Counted from the first letter of the stretch, positions 7,406 to 14,915 are shown. The stretch: 17,855 nucleotides of DNA from Gammaproteobacteria bacterium (GCA_011051475.1 DRLE01000052.1:1-17855); one strand, 5' to 3'. Program-made: numbers and translations. Notes: generated from the letters alone by a model not told the origin.

Positions 7406-8677
7406 TTATTCGGCCTTGAGCGTACGGCGCTCATCCTCGGAGTCAGCGAAGCGATCGGCAATGTCGAGGAACTGTTGCTGCAGGCAGATAACGGCATCAA
7501 CGATGTCAGGATCGAAATGAGTCCCCCGGTTTTCGCTGATGTATTGTATGGCTTGCCTGTGTGACATGGCCTGCTTGTAAACACGGCGACTGATCAGGGC
7601 ATCATAGACATCGGCCACGGCCATGATCCGGCCTGCCAGGGGAATGTTCTTACCGGCCAGTCCCTGCGGGTATCCGCTGCCGTCCCATTTTTCGTGGTGA
7701 CTGTAGGCGATAAGCGCGGCAAGTTCGAGAAAATTGTTGTTGCCGAGTTTTTCTGCGGACTTTAACAGGGCGTCGCGGCCGTAAACCGCATGTTTTTTCA
7801 TCTCTTCGAATTCTTCCCCGGTCAGTTTGCCCGGCTTTAGCAGGATCTGGTCGGGGATGCCGACCTTGCCGATATCGTGCAGGGGAGCGGATTTGTACAG
7901 AAGTTCTATGGTTTCCTCATCCAGGTAGTCGCGGTGTTCTGGCCTGTCGCTCAGGTAAACGGCCAGGGCGCGGACGTAGTTTTGTGTACGCCGGATATGG
8001 TTGCCGGTTTCGTTGTCACGGTATTCCGCCAGCGAGGCCACGGTTTCGATGGTCGCCTCCTGGGTCAGGACGATTTCGCTCTGTTTGGTTTGCAGATTGA
8101 ACAGGGTGGTTTCCAGACTGTCGAGCAGACGTCCAAGACTGGCAACGGTAATAATTTCCAGCAGGACGAAGTTAACCGAAATAACCAGCCACAGGGATGT
8201 GTTGTTTTCGGGTAGGGACGCTGCCAGCAATCCTGCGAATTCCATGTAACCGACCAGCCCCAGCAGCAGGATGTTGACGCCGATCAGCGCCATGCCCTGG
8301 CGGTAGCTGATCAGCAGAGTGGATAGTATGGGTGTAAAGAACAGCCAGAGTATACCGGCACCGAGAATCCCCAGTTTGAGCAGGAGAAAGAAGGCCAGAA
8401 CCAGATTAAGAAAGATGAGACTGTATGCGCGGAACAGGTAGCTGTGTTGACGAAAGAAATGCAGATAGATCACCCAGGCGTAAACGACGGTGTCAATGAT
8501 AATGATATCGTCGAAATCGGCGATATAGGCGGCGATGACGCTGGGGATATAGGCAAGTGAACCAATAATGGCAAAAGCCGTAATAATACCCTGCAGTAAA
8601 TGTTCGCGTGCCTGCTGACAGCTGATGCAGTCCGGGTCAGAGGGTTGCAGCAATAATTGTGCGATTTTTCCTGGCAT
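7406..8677 (-). CDS. Membrane HD-GYP c-di-GMP phosphodiesterase
   Basis: The 423-aa protein has about six predicted membrane helices (about 29-51, 57-72, 80-100, 103-122, 129-151, 162-181) that I cannot assign to a named sensor family. A helical linker (185-215) leads to an HD-GYP domain (about 205-400). Metal and catalytic positions are intact: H227, H267-D268 in H-D-I-G-K, H296, H327-H328, the GYP motif at 335-337 in W-D-G-S-G-Y-P, D356 and D360 in V-A-D-V-Y-D-A. It should therefore hydrolyse c-di-GMP to pGpG or GMP. A C-x-x-C pair (C17, C20) lies just before the first helix. Transcription follows paralog 2 after a 64-bp gap; on the - strand a TATAAT (8738-8733) lies in that gap but lacks a convincing -35. 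The stop codon is followed by one base and then the ATG of paralog 1, so the two are very likely co-translated. Confidence 0.92.
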   Translation of the reverse strand: MPGKIAQLLLQPSDPDCISCQQAREHLLQGIITAFAIIGSLAYIPSVIAAYIADFDDIIIIDTVVYAWVIYLHFFRQHSYLFRAYSLIFLNLVLAFFLLLKLGILGAGILWLFFTPILSTLLISYRQGMALIGVNILLLGLVGYMEFAGLLAASLPENNTSLWLVISVNFVLLEIITVASLGRLLDSLETTLFNLQTKQSEIVLTQEATIETVASLAEYRDNETGNHIRRTQNYVRALAVYLSDRPEHRDYLDEETIELLYKSAPLHDIGKVGIPDQILLKPGKLTGEEFEEMKKHAVYGRDALLKSAEKLGNNNFLELAALIAYSHHEKWDGSGYPQGLAGKNIPLAGRIMAVADVYDALISRRVYKQAMSHRQAIQYISENRGTHFDPDIVDAVICLQQQFLDIADRFADSEDERRTLKAE

Positions 8678-8741
8678 ATGGATTCTTTGCTTGTCCGGAA
8701 CGATACATTATCAGGGAAGTGTTCAATTATGTATTATATTT

Positions 8742-10463
8742 CTACGCAGAGGCGACGACCCTGTTTCTTCCGGCCTGTTTTGCCTGGTAGAGATTGCTGT
8801 CAGCCAGGGCGAACAGCTCTTCGATACTGGTGATGCTTTCCGTTTTTCTGGCAACACCCAGACTGACGGTGGTTCTGATTATTTCACCGGTTTCGGTCTC
8901 TATTTGCAGCTTCTCAATCGCCTTGCGAATCCGCTCGGCCAGTACGCTGGCCTGTTGCAGCGAAGTCTGTGGCAGGATCGCGGCAAATTCTTCGCCGCCC
9001 CAGCGGACCAGAAGGTCGTTTTTTCTCACTATCTGGCGCAGGGTGGAGGAGATGGTCTTCAGTACGGTGTCCCCCGCCGCGTGACCGTAACGGTCATTGA
9101 TTTCCTTGAAGTGATCAATATCCAGCATAATGAAACAGATCTCCTGTTTGTTCTGCCGGGCATTGCGCCAGATTTGTTCGGAAATTTCGTCAAATGCAAG
9201 CCGGTTGTTCAGGCGTGTCAGGATATCGGTGCGAGCCAGCTTTATGGCCTGCTGTTTTTCGTTCTGGGCGCGGCGAATCTGTTCGGCCAGGGCGATGGAC
9301 AATAGAATGGCGTCCAGAGCCACGGCTATTTCAGCCGCGTGGAATGTCAGTCCATTATAGGGTATGACCGCGGCGACACTGAGGACCGAGACCGAGCCGC
9401 CGACCAGGGTGGCAAAAGTGGCGATGAGATAATACAGGGCGTCACGATGGCCTTTGCTGTAACAGAGGATGCCGTAGTAAAAAGTCAGCAGGAAGGAAGT
9501 GATCGTGTACATCAGGGCGGCTTTGGTGCTGAGCGCTCTTGCATCGAGCAGTATCATCAGTGCCTGCATGAGGCAGAGGGCTGCAACGAGCACCAGGGTG
9601 TATCGCCAGAGCCGGGGGAACAGGCTCTTCATTTCCAGGAAGGAAAGTGCGAACAGGATGCCGGAGGATGGGTACAGAAACAGGGTGGTGGCCGGCGCCC
9701 AGTCCTGCCAGCGGAGCATGTCCGGCCACAGGAAGCGATAGCCATGACCGGTATAGGAGATATTCATCAACAGGTAGATGGCCAGGTAGAGCACATAAAA
9801 CAGGTAACGCTGCTGACGGATGGTGAAATAGATCAGCAGGTTGAACAGCAGCAGGCCGCTGACAAGGCCGTAGAGCATGCCATAGCCATAGGTCTGGGCG
9901 ATATGTCTGGCCTGCATGTAATTCACATCCCCAAAGAACAAGGGAGCAACAACCGGCTCGGGTGATTCCAGGCGCAGGTAAAGTTCGGTGGTCCCCGGCC
10001 TGAAGTCGTGTTCAAAAATGGCCTGGCGTTGAGGCAGCTGACGCACAGAAAAAGGACGGGCATCGCCGGCCTGCAGATGCACGGGCTCTTCACCCGGATA
10101 GAGCAGGTAGGCGTCGATATAGTCAACCCAGGGTGCTTCGACACTGAAGCGTCTTAATGCATTTTCTGATGTCGGATTACTGATGTCGATCTTTAGCCAG
10201 ACGGCAACCTGGCGAAGGCCGAATGTGGGCACATCGTCAGTGATAGCCTGGAACCGGCCATTGGCAAAGGCCTGCCTTGCCTGCGCCAGTTCAAGCGGTG
10301 TGTCCGCCTGTTCCACATATAGCATGCCGTGACGACCGATGGTGTCGTAGTTACGATTTGTGTTCAGGGGCTCAGGATTGCCCTCAGCATTTGCCACCCA
10401 GGGTGCCAGGCTGGGTAGGAGCAGCAACAACAGAAAGAGTCCCTTGAATACCTGCTGTTTCAT
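8742..10463 (-). CDS. 7TMR-DISM diguanylate cyclase, paralog 2 (GGEEF)
   Basis: The 573-aa protein has a long leucine-rich signal peptide, with likely cleavage after A-N-A at about 26. Domains in order: DISMED2 periplasmic domain at about 32-180, seven-helix DISM block at about 190-395, GGDEF domain at about 408-570. The active site G-G-E-E-F is at 489-493, the metal-binding D448 and D450 region is L-D-I-D, and the I-site RxxD is R480-D483. All the hallmarks of an active, feedback-inhibited cyclase are present. Of the two other copies it is closer to paralog 1, as seen in the GGDEF opening K-L-A-R-T-D-I-L-T-R-L-N-N-R-L-A-F-D-E-I-S, shared almost exactly. It is separated by 67 bp from the end of paralog 3 and 64 bp from the HD-GYP gene, compatible with a single operon. 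No strong ribosome binding site precedes the ATG. Confidence 0.9.
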   Translation of the reverse strand: MKQQVFKGLFLLLLLLPSLAPWVANAEGNPEPLNTNRNYDTIGRHGMLYVEQADTPLELAQARQAFANGRFQAITDDVPTFGLRQVAVWLKIDISNPTSENALRRFSVEAPWVDYIDAYLLYPGEEPVHLQAGDARPFSVRQLPQRQAIFEHDFRPGTTELYLRLESPEPVVAPLFFGDVNYMQARHIAQTYGYGMLYGLVSGLLLFNLLIYFTIRQQRYLFYVLYLAIYLLMNISYTGHGYRFLWPDMLRWQDWAPATTLFLYPSSGILFALSFLEMKSLFPRLWRYTLVLVAALCLMQALMILLDARALSTKAALMYTITSFLLTFYYGILCYSKGHRDALYYLIATFATLVGGSVSVLSVAAVIPYNGLTFHAAEIAVALDAILLSIALAEQIRRAQNEKQQAIKLARTDILTRLNNRLAFDEISEQIWRNARQNKQEICFIMLDIDHFKEINDRYGHAAGDTVLKTISSTLRQIVRKNDLLVRWGGEEFAAILPQTSLQQASVLAERIRKAIEKLQIETETGEIIRTTVSLGVARKTESITSIEELFALADSNLYQAKQAGRNRVVASA

Positions 10464-10485
10464 AATCCAGAGTGTAGCTCACAGT

Positions 10486-10503
10486 CGGCTGATTTCAGCC
10501 AGT
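10486..10503. repeat. Short hairpin between cyclase paralogs 3 and 2
   Basis: GGCTG and CAGCC pair across a 4-nt loop in the 67-bp gap between the two cyclase genes. No T-run follows on the - strand, so it is unlikely to terminate transcription. It could slow decay or set the ratio of the two products. The evidence is weak. Confidence 0.25.
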
Positions 10504-10530
10504 GGTAAAGATTATTACAGAATAACGGTA

Positions 10531-12240
10531 TTACTCTGCGGGTGGTTTATAGCGGCACACCCTGTTACGCCCTGCATTTTTTGCCTGGTAAAGCGCCTGA
10601 TCGGCGGCTGCCATAAGCTGCTCGATGCCTGCCATACCATTATCTCGGAGAGCCACCCCCAGGCTGGCGGTTATCCGGACCTCAGCCTGTTCGGTTACGA
10701 CCCGCATTTCTGCAAGGGATTTTCGAATTCTCTCGGCCAGTATTGTTGCCTGTTCAAGGGAGGTGTGAGGCAGAAGAATGGCAAACTCTTCACCACCCCA
10801 GCGCACAAGAATGTCAGCCTCACGTACGACTTTAATAAGGGTGAGCGCTGTTTGCCTGAGTACCTGGTCACCGATGGCGTGTCCATAGGTATCATTAATG
10901 GATTTGAAGCGGTCGATATCCAGAATAATGATGCAAAGCTCATTGTTATAGCGCAGGCTGTTATGCCACAGAGGCCGGCTGAGTTCGTTGAAAGCACGCC
11001 GGTTGTTCAGGCTGGTCAGCATGTCGATACGAGCCATCTGCAGCGCCAGTGTTTTTTCCTTCTGTGCCCGGCGTATCTGCTCGGCCAGTGCCAGTGATAA
11101 AAGTAGCGCGTCAAAAGAGACAGCAATTTCTGCTGCGCGGTAACCAAGTATATTATAGGGAACAAGTCCCCACACCGTGGCTGCGGTCAGGGCTGAACCG
11201 ATAAGCGTGGCGACCGTTGCCACCAGGTAGTAAAGTGCATCACGATAACCGCGACGGAAGCTGATAATGGCGCAGTAGAAAGTAAACAGGGAAAAGAACA
11301 TGGCGAAGCCAATAGACAGCGCGACACTGGCTGCCTGCATGTTCAGCATCATAAAAACCAGCTGTACAGCAGCAATCAGCCAACAGAATACGGTGGTTGC
11401 CAGAAACAGACGCGGGAACAGGCGACGTATATTCAGAAAAACAAAGGCGAAGGCAATGCCGGTTACAGAGAACAGGGTAATGGCTATCGGGTTTATCCAC
11501 TGCTGTAACCAGGGGCTGCCCGGCCAGAGCAGAGCATAACCATGGCCGGTATAGGACAGGTTCATCAGCAGGAATGCGGCCAGGTATATTACATAATAAA
11601 AGTAACGTGACTGGCGGATAGAAAAGAACAGCAGCAGGTTATACAGCAGCAGCGCGCCGACAAGGCCATAAAGCAGACCATAGGTATAGGCATTGAACTG
11701 GTCCTGTTCTGCCGAGGCTTCTACTGAGCCAAAGAACATCGGAGCAACCATGGGGTCGGGCGTGGCAATGCGGATAAAGACGCGACTGACACCATCCGGA
11801 TAGCCGGCATCAAAAACAAAAAAGCGGTGTTTTACCGGGCGCTTTGCAAAAGGCAGCAGGTCGCCGGCTTTCTGCTGGTTTATCAGAGCGCCCCGGGATA
11901 TAACATAAAACGCAATTTCATCCATCCAGGATGTTTCAAGAACCAGGCGGCGTTTCACACTTTCGGTTTGCGGGTTATTCACGGCAAAGCTCAACCAGTA
12001 AGCCTGTACGCCTATGCCTGCACTGAACACCTGCCTGTTGTATGGCCTGAATTTTCCGGCAGCCTGAGCATTGATTGCCTGTTCGATTGACAGGGGTGCT
12101 CCCTGTTCCTGCAGGTAACTGAGATGGGTTCCCAGTGCGAGGTAAGTATTCCCGGTTGATACCACGTAAGTGTCGGCCTGTGCTGTGTTACAGCCATAAA
12201 GCAGGGCAATAATGAGTAAATAAATACGTGATGTGAGCAT
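10531..12240 (-). CDS. 7TMR-DISM diguanylate cyclase, paralog 3 (GGEEF)
   Basis: The 569-aa protein has a signal peptide, with likely cleavage after T-A-Q-A at about 22. A Y-G-C at 15-17 faintly resembles a lipobox but lacks a good -3/-2 context. DISMED2 periplasmic domain at about 25-175, seven-helix DISM block at about 183-390, GGDEF domain at about 402-562. G-G-E-E-F is at 482-486 and the RxxD inhibitory site is R473-D476, so it is a likely active cyclase. It is the most divergent of the three (I-D-M-L-T-S-L-N-N-R-R-A-F at the GGDEF entry). It is first in the transcriptional order of the c-di-GMP block and has its own 128-bp upstream gap, which holds a palindrome. If the block is one operon, its promoter should lie there. 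Confidence 0.9.
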   Translation of the reverse strand: MLTSRIYLLIIALLYGCNTAQADTYVVSTGNTYLALGTHLSYLQEQGAPLSIEQAINAQAAGKFRPYNRQVFSAGIGVQAYWLSFAVNNPQTESVKRRLVLETSWMDEIAFYVISRGALINQQKAGDLLPFAKRPVKHRFFVFDAGYPDGVSRVFIRIATPDPMVAPMFFGSVEASAEQDQFNAYTYGLLYGLVGALLLYNLLLFFSIRQSRYFYYVIYLAAFLLMNLSYTGHGYALLWPGSPWLQQWINPIAITLFSVTGIAFAFVFLNIRRLFPRLFLATTVFCWLIAAVQLVFMMLNMQAASVALSIGFAMFFSLFTFYCAIISFRRGYRDALYYLVATVATLIGSALTAATVWGLVPYNILGYRAAEIAVSFDALLLSLALAEQIRRAQKEKTLALQMARIDMLTSLNNRRAFNELSRPLWHNSLRYNNELCIIILDIDRFKSINDTYGHAIGDQVLRQTALTLIKVVREADILVRWGGEEFAILLPHTSLEQATILAERIRKSLAEMRVVTEQAEVRITASLGVALRDNGMAGIEQLMAAADQALYQAKNAGRNRVCRYKPPAE

Positions 12241-12273
12241 GAAACCGTAGTGGTGGGGGTATTTTCCGGGAGA

Positions 12274-12290
12274 AGGGTAGTCTATACCCT
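12274..12290. promoter_or_regulatory. Perfect inverted repeat upstream of the c-di-GMP block
   Basis: AGGGTA (12274-12279) and TACCCT (12285-12290) form a perfect 6-bp inverted repeat around GTCTA, centred about 42 bp before the first cyclase start. On the - strand it contains TATAGA, which could be a -10 element, but I find no good -35. It is a candidate operator; support is limited to symmetry and position. Confidence 0.3.
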
Positions 12291-12320
12291 AAGTAGAGGT
12301 GTGGATGGTGTATAAGCAGA

Positions 12321-12351
12321 AATAAAAAAGGCCGGCATAAAACCGGCCTTT
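12321..12351 (-). terminator. Intrinsic terminator of the cold-shock gene
   Basis: A perfect 9-bp stem (AAAGGCCGG at 12327-12335 with CCGGCCTTT at 12343-12351) closes a 7-nt loop. Read on the - strand it runs into six T, then A-T-T. It lies 18 bp beyond the stop of the cold-shock gene. It separates that gene from the downstream c-di-GMP block, so the block needs its own promoter. Confidence 0.85.
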
Positions 12352-12368
12352 ATTAATGCTAGCGTCGG

Positions 12369-12803
12369 TCAGGCGCTGGTGACATCAACAGCCTGCAGGC
12401 CTTTTTCACCCTCGGTAACCGAGAAGATGACGGTCTGGCCCTCACCCAGAGAGCGGTGGCCCTTGCCCTGTATGGAGCGGAAGTGAACAAACACGTCTTC
12501 TCCGTTTTCGCGTGTAATAAAGCCGAATCCCTTGGCGGCATTGAACCACTTGACGGTGCCGCGTTCCTGGCCCTGTTTGATGCCGGCTTTTTTGCTGCTA
12601 CCGGCCGGTGTGCTGATGCGAGTGGCAATAACCGATGCCAGCAGGACACTGATAAATGAAATAATCAGCAGTTTGATATTGGCGCCACTGAAAAGCAGGG
12701 TAAAGCTCTCGCCAAAACCGGCGCCGCCATGTGCCTGCAGAGTGGCGGCTGAGGCAATAACGGAAATAATAAGGCTTGTTATTAGAATTTTTATAAAGTA
12801 CAT
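12369..12803 (-). CDS. Membrane-anchored cold-shock-domain protein
   Basis: I chose the ATG at 12803 because GGAG stands 7 bases upstream; the in-frame ATG at 12866 falls inside a leader hairpin. The product is 144 aa. Two hydrophobic helices lie at about 4-24 and 43-61, joined by a short glycine-containing segment. A flexible linker (62-80) leads to a complete cold-shock OB-fold domain (about 82-143), G-T-V-K-W-F-N-x-x-K-G-F-G-F-I, with RNP1 at 91-96 and RNP2 V-F-V-H-F at 104-108. Ordinary Csp proteins are about 70 aa and cytosolic; here the same domain carries a two-helix anchor, with the nucleic-acid-binding end presumably in the cytoplasm. It likely binds RNA or single-stranded DNA at the inner membrane; the purpose is unknown. 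It is a single-gene transcript by its own promoter and terminator. Confidence 0.88.
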   Translation of the reverse strand: MYFIKILITSLIISVIASAATLQAHGGAGFGESFTLLFSGANIKLLIISFISVLLASVIATRISTPAGSSKKAGIKQGQERGTVKWFNAAKGFGFITRENGEDVFVHFRSIQGKGHRSLGEGQTVIFSVTEGEKGLQAVDVTSA

Positions 12804-12845
12804 ACGGGTGCTCCGAAAAAAATATGCAAACGGAAAAAAGATAGT

Positions 12846-12873
12846 GCTCATCAAAAGAATCATCACGATGAGC
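12846..12873 (-). promoter_or_regulatory. Hairpin in the 5' leader of the cold-shock gene
   Basis: GCTCATC (12846-12852) and GATGAGC (12867-12873) form a perfect 7-bp stem around 14 nt. With the predicted promoter it would be at the very 5' end of a leader of about 69 nt. Cold-shock genes often have structured leaders, so this may stabilise or thermally regulate the mRNA; that is inference. Confidence 0.4.
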
Positions 12874-12878
12874 GCCTG

Positions 12879-12907
12879 ATTATAACCGAGGTGGACAGTC
12901 AGGTGTA
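12879..12907 (-). promoter_or_regulatory. Probable promoter of the cold-shock gene
   Basis: On the - strand, a perfect TATAAT (12884-12879) is preceded at 17 bp by TACACC (12907-12902), a poor -35 with 3/6 matches. The resulting transcript would start near 12872 and carry the leader hairpin. Confidence 0.4.
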
Positions 12908-12962
12908 GGCCTTCAGCCGGATTAAAACCATTAGATTCATAGGGTTATGAGGATGGGTGTTC

Positions 12963-13080
12963 TTTTAACCACAGAGGACACAGAGGTTCACAGAGGAAAA
13001 CCGTTTTATTGTTTTTAATACGCCTGCGGCGCATTAAAAAACAAAAACTCTGTGTACCTCTGTGTCCTCTGTGGTTAAAA
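12963..13080. repeat. Dispersed palindromic repeat, copy 1 (118 bp)
   Basis: Two 33-bp arms (12963-12995 and 13048-13080) are reverse complements with one mismatch. Each arm is made of 9-10-bp near-tandem units of CACAGAGG type. The centre is a second, weaker inverted repeat (TTGTTTTTAAT near 13009 with ATTAAAAAACAA near 13033) around a GC-rich tip. A second copy lies at 17687-17795. It begins 26 bp beyond the ycgL stop. I recognise the arm sequence as a type of repeat seen in many unrelated bacterial genomes and often mis-called as short proteins. No transposase is present, so it may be a MITE- or REP-like element. Confidence 0.85.
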
Positions 13081-13106
13081 ATAAAATCCGACACACCAGC
13101 AAAGCA

Positions 13107-13385
13107 TCACGAAGCTTTACCCGCAGCGATACGCGCCATGATTTCCTCGATGGATTCATCACCCGGCAGCTGGATATGAAACCCTTTTTCTTCGAGATTT
13201 TTGAGCACAGTGGCTGTATCTTCCCTGGCCAGTTTCGTCTCCGGGGTGATCTCCAGCTCCATGGCGAACTCGACAATGCCCAGGGTGACAAAGATTTCCT
13301 TTGGCACGTTCTCGAAATTGTCTTCCTCGGCCAGGTAGATATACATGTCCGGCCGGTTGCTGCAGCGGTAGATAAAGGCCTGCAT
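13107..13385 (-). CDS. ycgL: YcgL family protein
   Basis: The start at 13385 gives 92 aa. The N-terminal pattern M-Q-A-F-I-Y-R-C-S-N-R-P-D-M-Y-I-Y-L corresponds to M-x-x-x-I-Y-R-S-x-K-x-x-x-T-Y-L-Y-V of E. coli YcgL. F24 and V-P (27-28), then L-G near 35, A-M near 41 and G-x-x-x-Q-L-P (68-74) also fit the YcgL fold. Length matches the family (about 95). The longer frame to 13505 would run antisense-free into hemL and is rejected. The hemL stop TAA is followed by one base and this ATG, so translation is probably coupled to hemL. YcgL is gammaproteobacterial, small and cytoplasmic; its function is not established. A palindromic repeat follows directly downstream. Confidence 0.9.
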   Translation of the reverse strand: MQAFIYRCSNRPDMYIYLAEEDNFENVPKEIFVTLGIVEFAMELEITPETKLAREDTATVLKNLEEKGFHIQLPGDESIEEIMARIAAGKAS

Positions 13386-13386
13386 C

Positions 13387-14685
13387 TTACAAAGTGGCCA
13401 GTACTTTTGCCGCGGTGTCGATGGTTTTCTGCAGGTCGTCCTCGCTATGCGCGGCCGAAACAAAACCGGCTTCATAGGCCGAAGGGGCCAGATAGACGCC
13501 TGCATCGAGCATGCCGTGGAAGAAGGCTTTGAACTGATCGAGATTGCACTGCGTGGCTTGCTCGAAGCTGTGAACCGGCTGCTCGGAGAAGAACAGGCCG
13601 AACATGCCGCCGACGCGGTTGCAGGTCATGGGTATACCGGCGGTTTTTGCCGCATCCAGAATGCCGTCGGTCAGTCGGATAACCTTGTCAGCCAGCTCGT
13701 TATAAAAGCCGGGCTGTGAAATCAGGTTCAGGGTCTTCAGGCCGGCGGTCATGGCGATGGGGTTGCCCGAGAGGGTACCGGCCTGATAGACCGGGCCCAG
13801 CGGGGCGATATATTCCATGATTTCGCGTTTGCCGCCAAAGGCGCCCACCGGCATGCCGCCGCCGATGACCTTGCCCAGCGTGGTCAGGTCGGGGGTAATG
13901 CCGTAGTGTGCCTGGGCGCCACCCAGGGCCACGCGAAAGCCGGTCATGACCTCATCGAAGATCAGCACGATGCCATGCTCGCTGCAGGTCTTGCGGATGC
14001 CTTCAAGAAAGCCCTCAAGCGGCGGAATGCAGTTCATATTGCCGGCCACCGGCTCGATAATGACGCAGGCGACCTGCTCGCCGATTTCGCCGACGGCCTT
14101 GTTGAAGGTCTCAAGGTCGTTATAGGGCAGGGTAATGGTGTGCTCGGCCAGTGAGGCCGGCACGCCCGGCGAGCTGGGCTGGCCCAGGGTCAGCGCGCCG
14201 GAGCCGGCCTTTACCAGCAGCGAGTCGGCATGGCCGTGGTAGCAGCCTTCGAACTTGATCAGCTTGTCGCGGCCGGTATAGCCACGCGCCAGACGGATTG
14301 CGCTCATGGTGGCCTCGGTACCGGAGCTGACCATGCGCACCATGTCCATGGAGGGCACCAGTTCACAGACCTTATCGGCCATCTCGGTTTCGATCACGGT
14401 GGGCGCGCCGAAGCTGAGGCCGTTGTCGGCGGCGGCTTTTACCGCATCGATCACCTCGGGATGCGCATGGCCCAGAATCATCGGTCCCCAGGAACCGACA
14501 TAATCAATGTACTGTTTGCCGTCTTCACCGAAAATATAGGCGCCCTTGGCGCGTTTGATAAAAACCGGCTCACCGCCGACACCGGCAAAGGCGCGCACGG
14601 GCGAATTGACGCCGCCGGGTATATGGCTCTGGGCGGCCCTGAACGGATCTGACTGGGATTGAACTGGCGTGGATTGCTCTGACAT
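13387..14685 (-). CDS. hemL: Glutamate-1-semialdehyde 2,1-aminomutase
   Basis: HemL converts glutamate-1-semialdehyde to 5-aminolevulinate, the C5-route precursor of heme and other tetrapyrroles, using pyridoxal phosphate in the cytoplasm. The 432-aa product has the family opening I-P-G-G-V-N-S-P-V-R-A-F (22-33), S-S-G-T-E-A-T (120-126), E-P-V-A-G-N (211-216), F-D-E-V-M-T-G-F-R (243-251) with D244, and the PLP lysine K272 in L-G-K-V-I-G-G-G. G-T-L-S-G-N-P (303-309) is also present. Length is normal. The first dozen residues (S-E-Q-S-T-P-V-Q...) are a low-complexity extension, so a slightly later start is conceivable, but no better in-frame ATG is near. A weak AGGT-type site precedes the ATG. 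ycgL follows one base after the stop. A 230-bp gap separates it from thiE, so it probably has its own promoter. Confidence 0.97.
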   Translation of the reverse strand: MSEQSTPVQSQSDPFRAAQSHIPGGVNSPVRAFAGVGGEPVFIKRAKGAYIFGEDGKQYIDYVGSWGPMILGHAHPEVIDAVKAAADNGLSFGAPTVIETEMADKVCELVPSMDMVRMVSSGTEATMSAIRLARGYTGRDKLIKFEGCYHGHADSLLVKAGSGALTLGQPSSPGVPASLAEHTITLPYNDLETFNKAVGEIGEQVACVIIEPVAGNMNCIPPLEGFLEGIRKTCSEHGIVLIFDEVMTGFRVALGGAQAHYGITPDLTTLGKVIGGGMPVGAFGGKREIMEYIAPLGPVYQAGTLSGNPIAMTAGLKTLNLISQPGFYNELADKVIRLTDGILDAAKTAGIPMTCNRVGGMFGLFFSEQPVHSFEQATQCNLDQFKAFFHGMLDAGVYLAPSAYEAGFVSAAHSEDDLQKTIDTAAKVLATL

Positions 14686-14744
14686 GGAACTGACCTGGGT
14701 AATGATTGAGTGGGTGGTTTAAAGCGAAAATCTACAGGGCGGGG

Positions 14745-14774
14745 ATTTTACCTTACTTTGAGAGCATCATCTAA
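14745..14774 (-). promoter_or_regulatory. Possible hemL promoter
   Basis: On the - strand, TTAGAT (14774-14769) and TAAAAT (14750-14745) are 18 bp apart, with the -10 end about 60 bp before the hemL start. Both are moderate matches to sigma70 elements. The remaining 14751-14915 gap shows no terminator or riboswitch I recognise. Confidence 0.3.
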
Positions 14775-14915
14775 TGGCGGTTATACAGTCAGGCTATCCG
14801 GCCTGTGCATTACGGTCCTTGCTTGCCTGACACGAACATAAATGAGTCTTAAGCAGCGCCTATCGATTGAGTGTTAACAGGCCCTGGTATCATTATGAGA
14901 GAATGCAATCGTCGT

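Noticed and set aside
9339..9965. A 208-codon + strand open frame
   Set aside because: It lies wholly antisense to cyclase paralog 2, whose domains are clear, and shows no family pattern of its own. The same holds for the + strand frames at 8625-9305 and 10360-11097.
12965..13080. CRISPR-like reading of the repeated CACAGAGG units
   Set aside because: The units are 9-10 bp without spacers and form a palindrome, not repeat-spacer alternation.
13034..13291. An 85-codon - strand open frame ending in a T-T-E-D-T-E type peptide
   Set aside because: Its C-terminal part is translated palindromic repeat and the rest runs out of frame through ycgL. This kind of peptide is a common false gene call from the repeat.
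14230..14652. A 140-codon + strand open frame rich in G, H and A
   Set aside because: It is antisense to hemL; the composition is that of reverse-read hemL codons.
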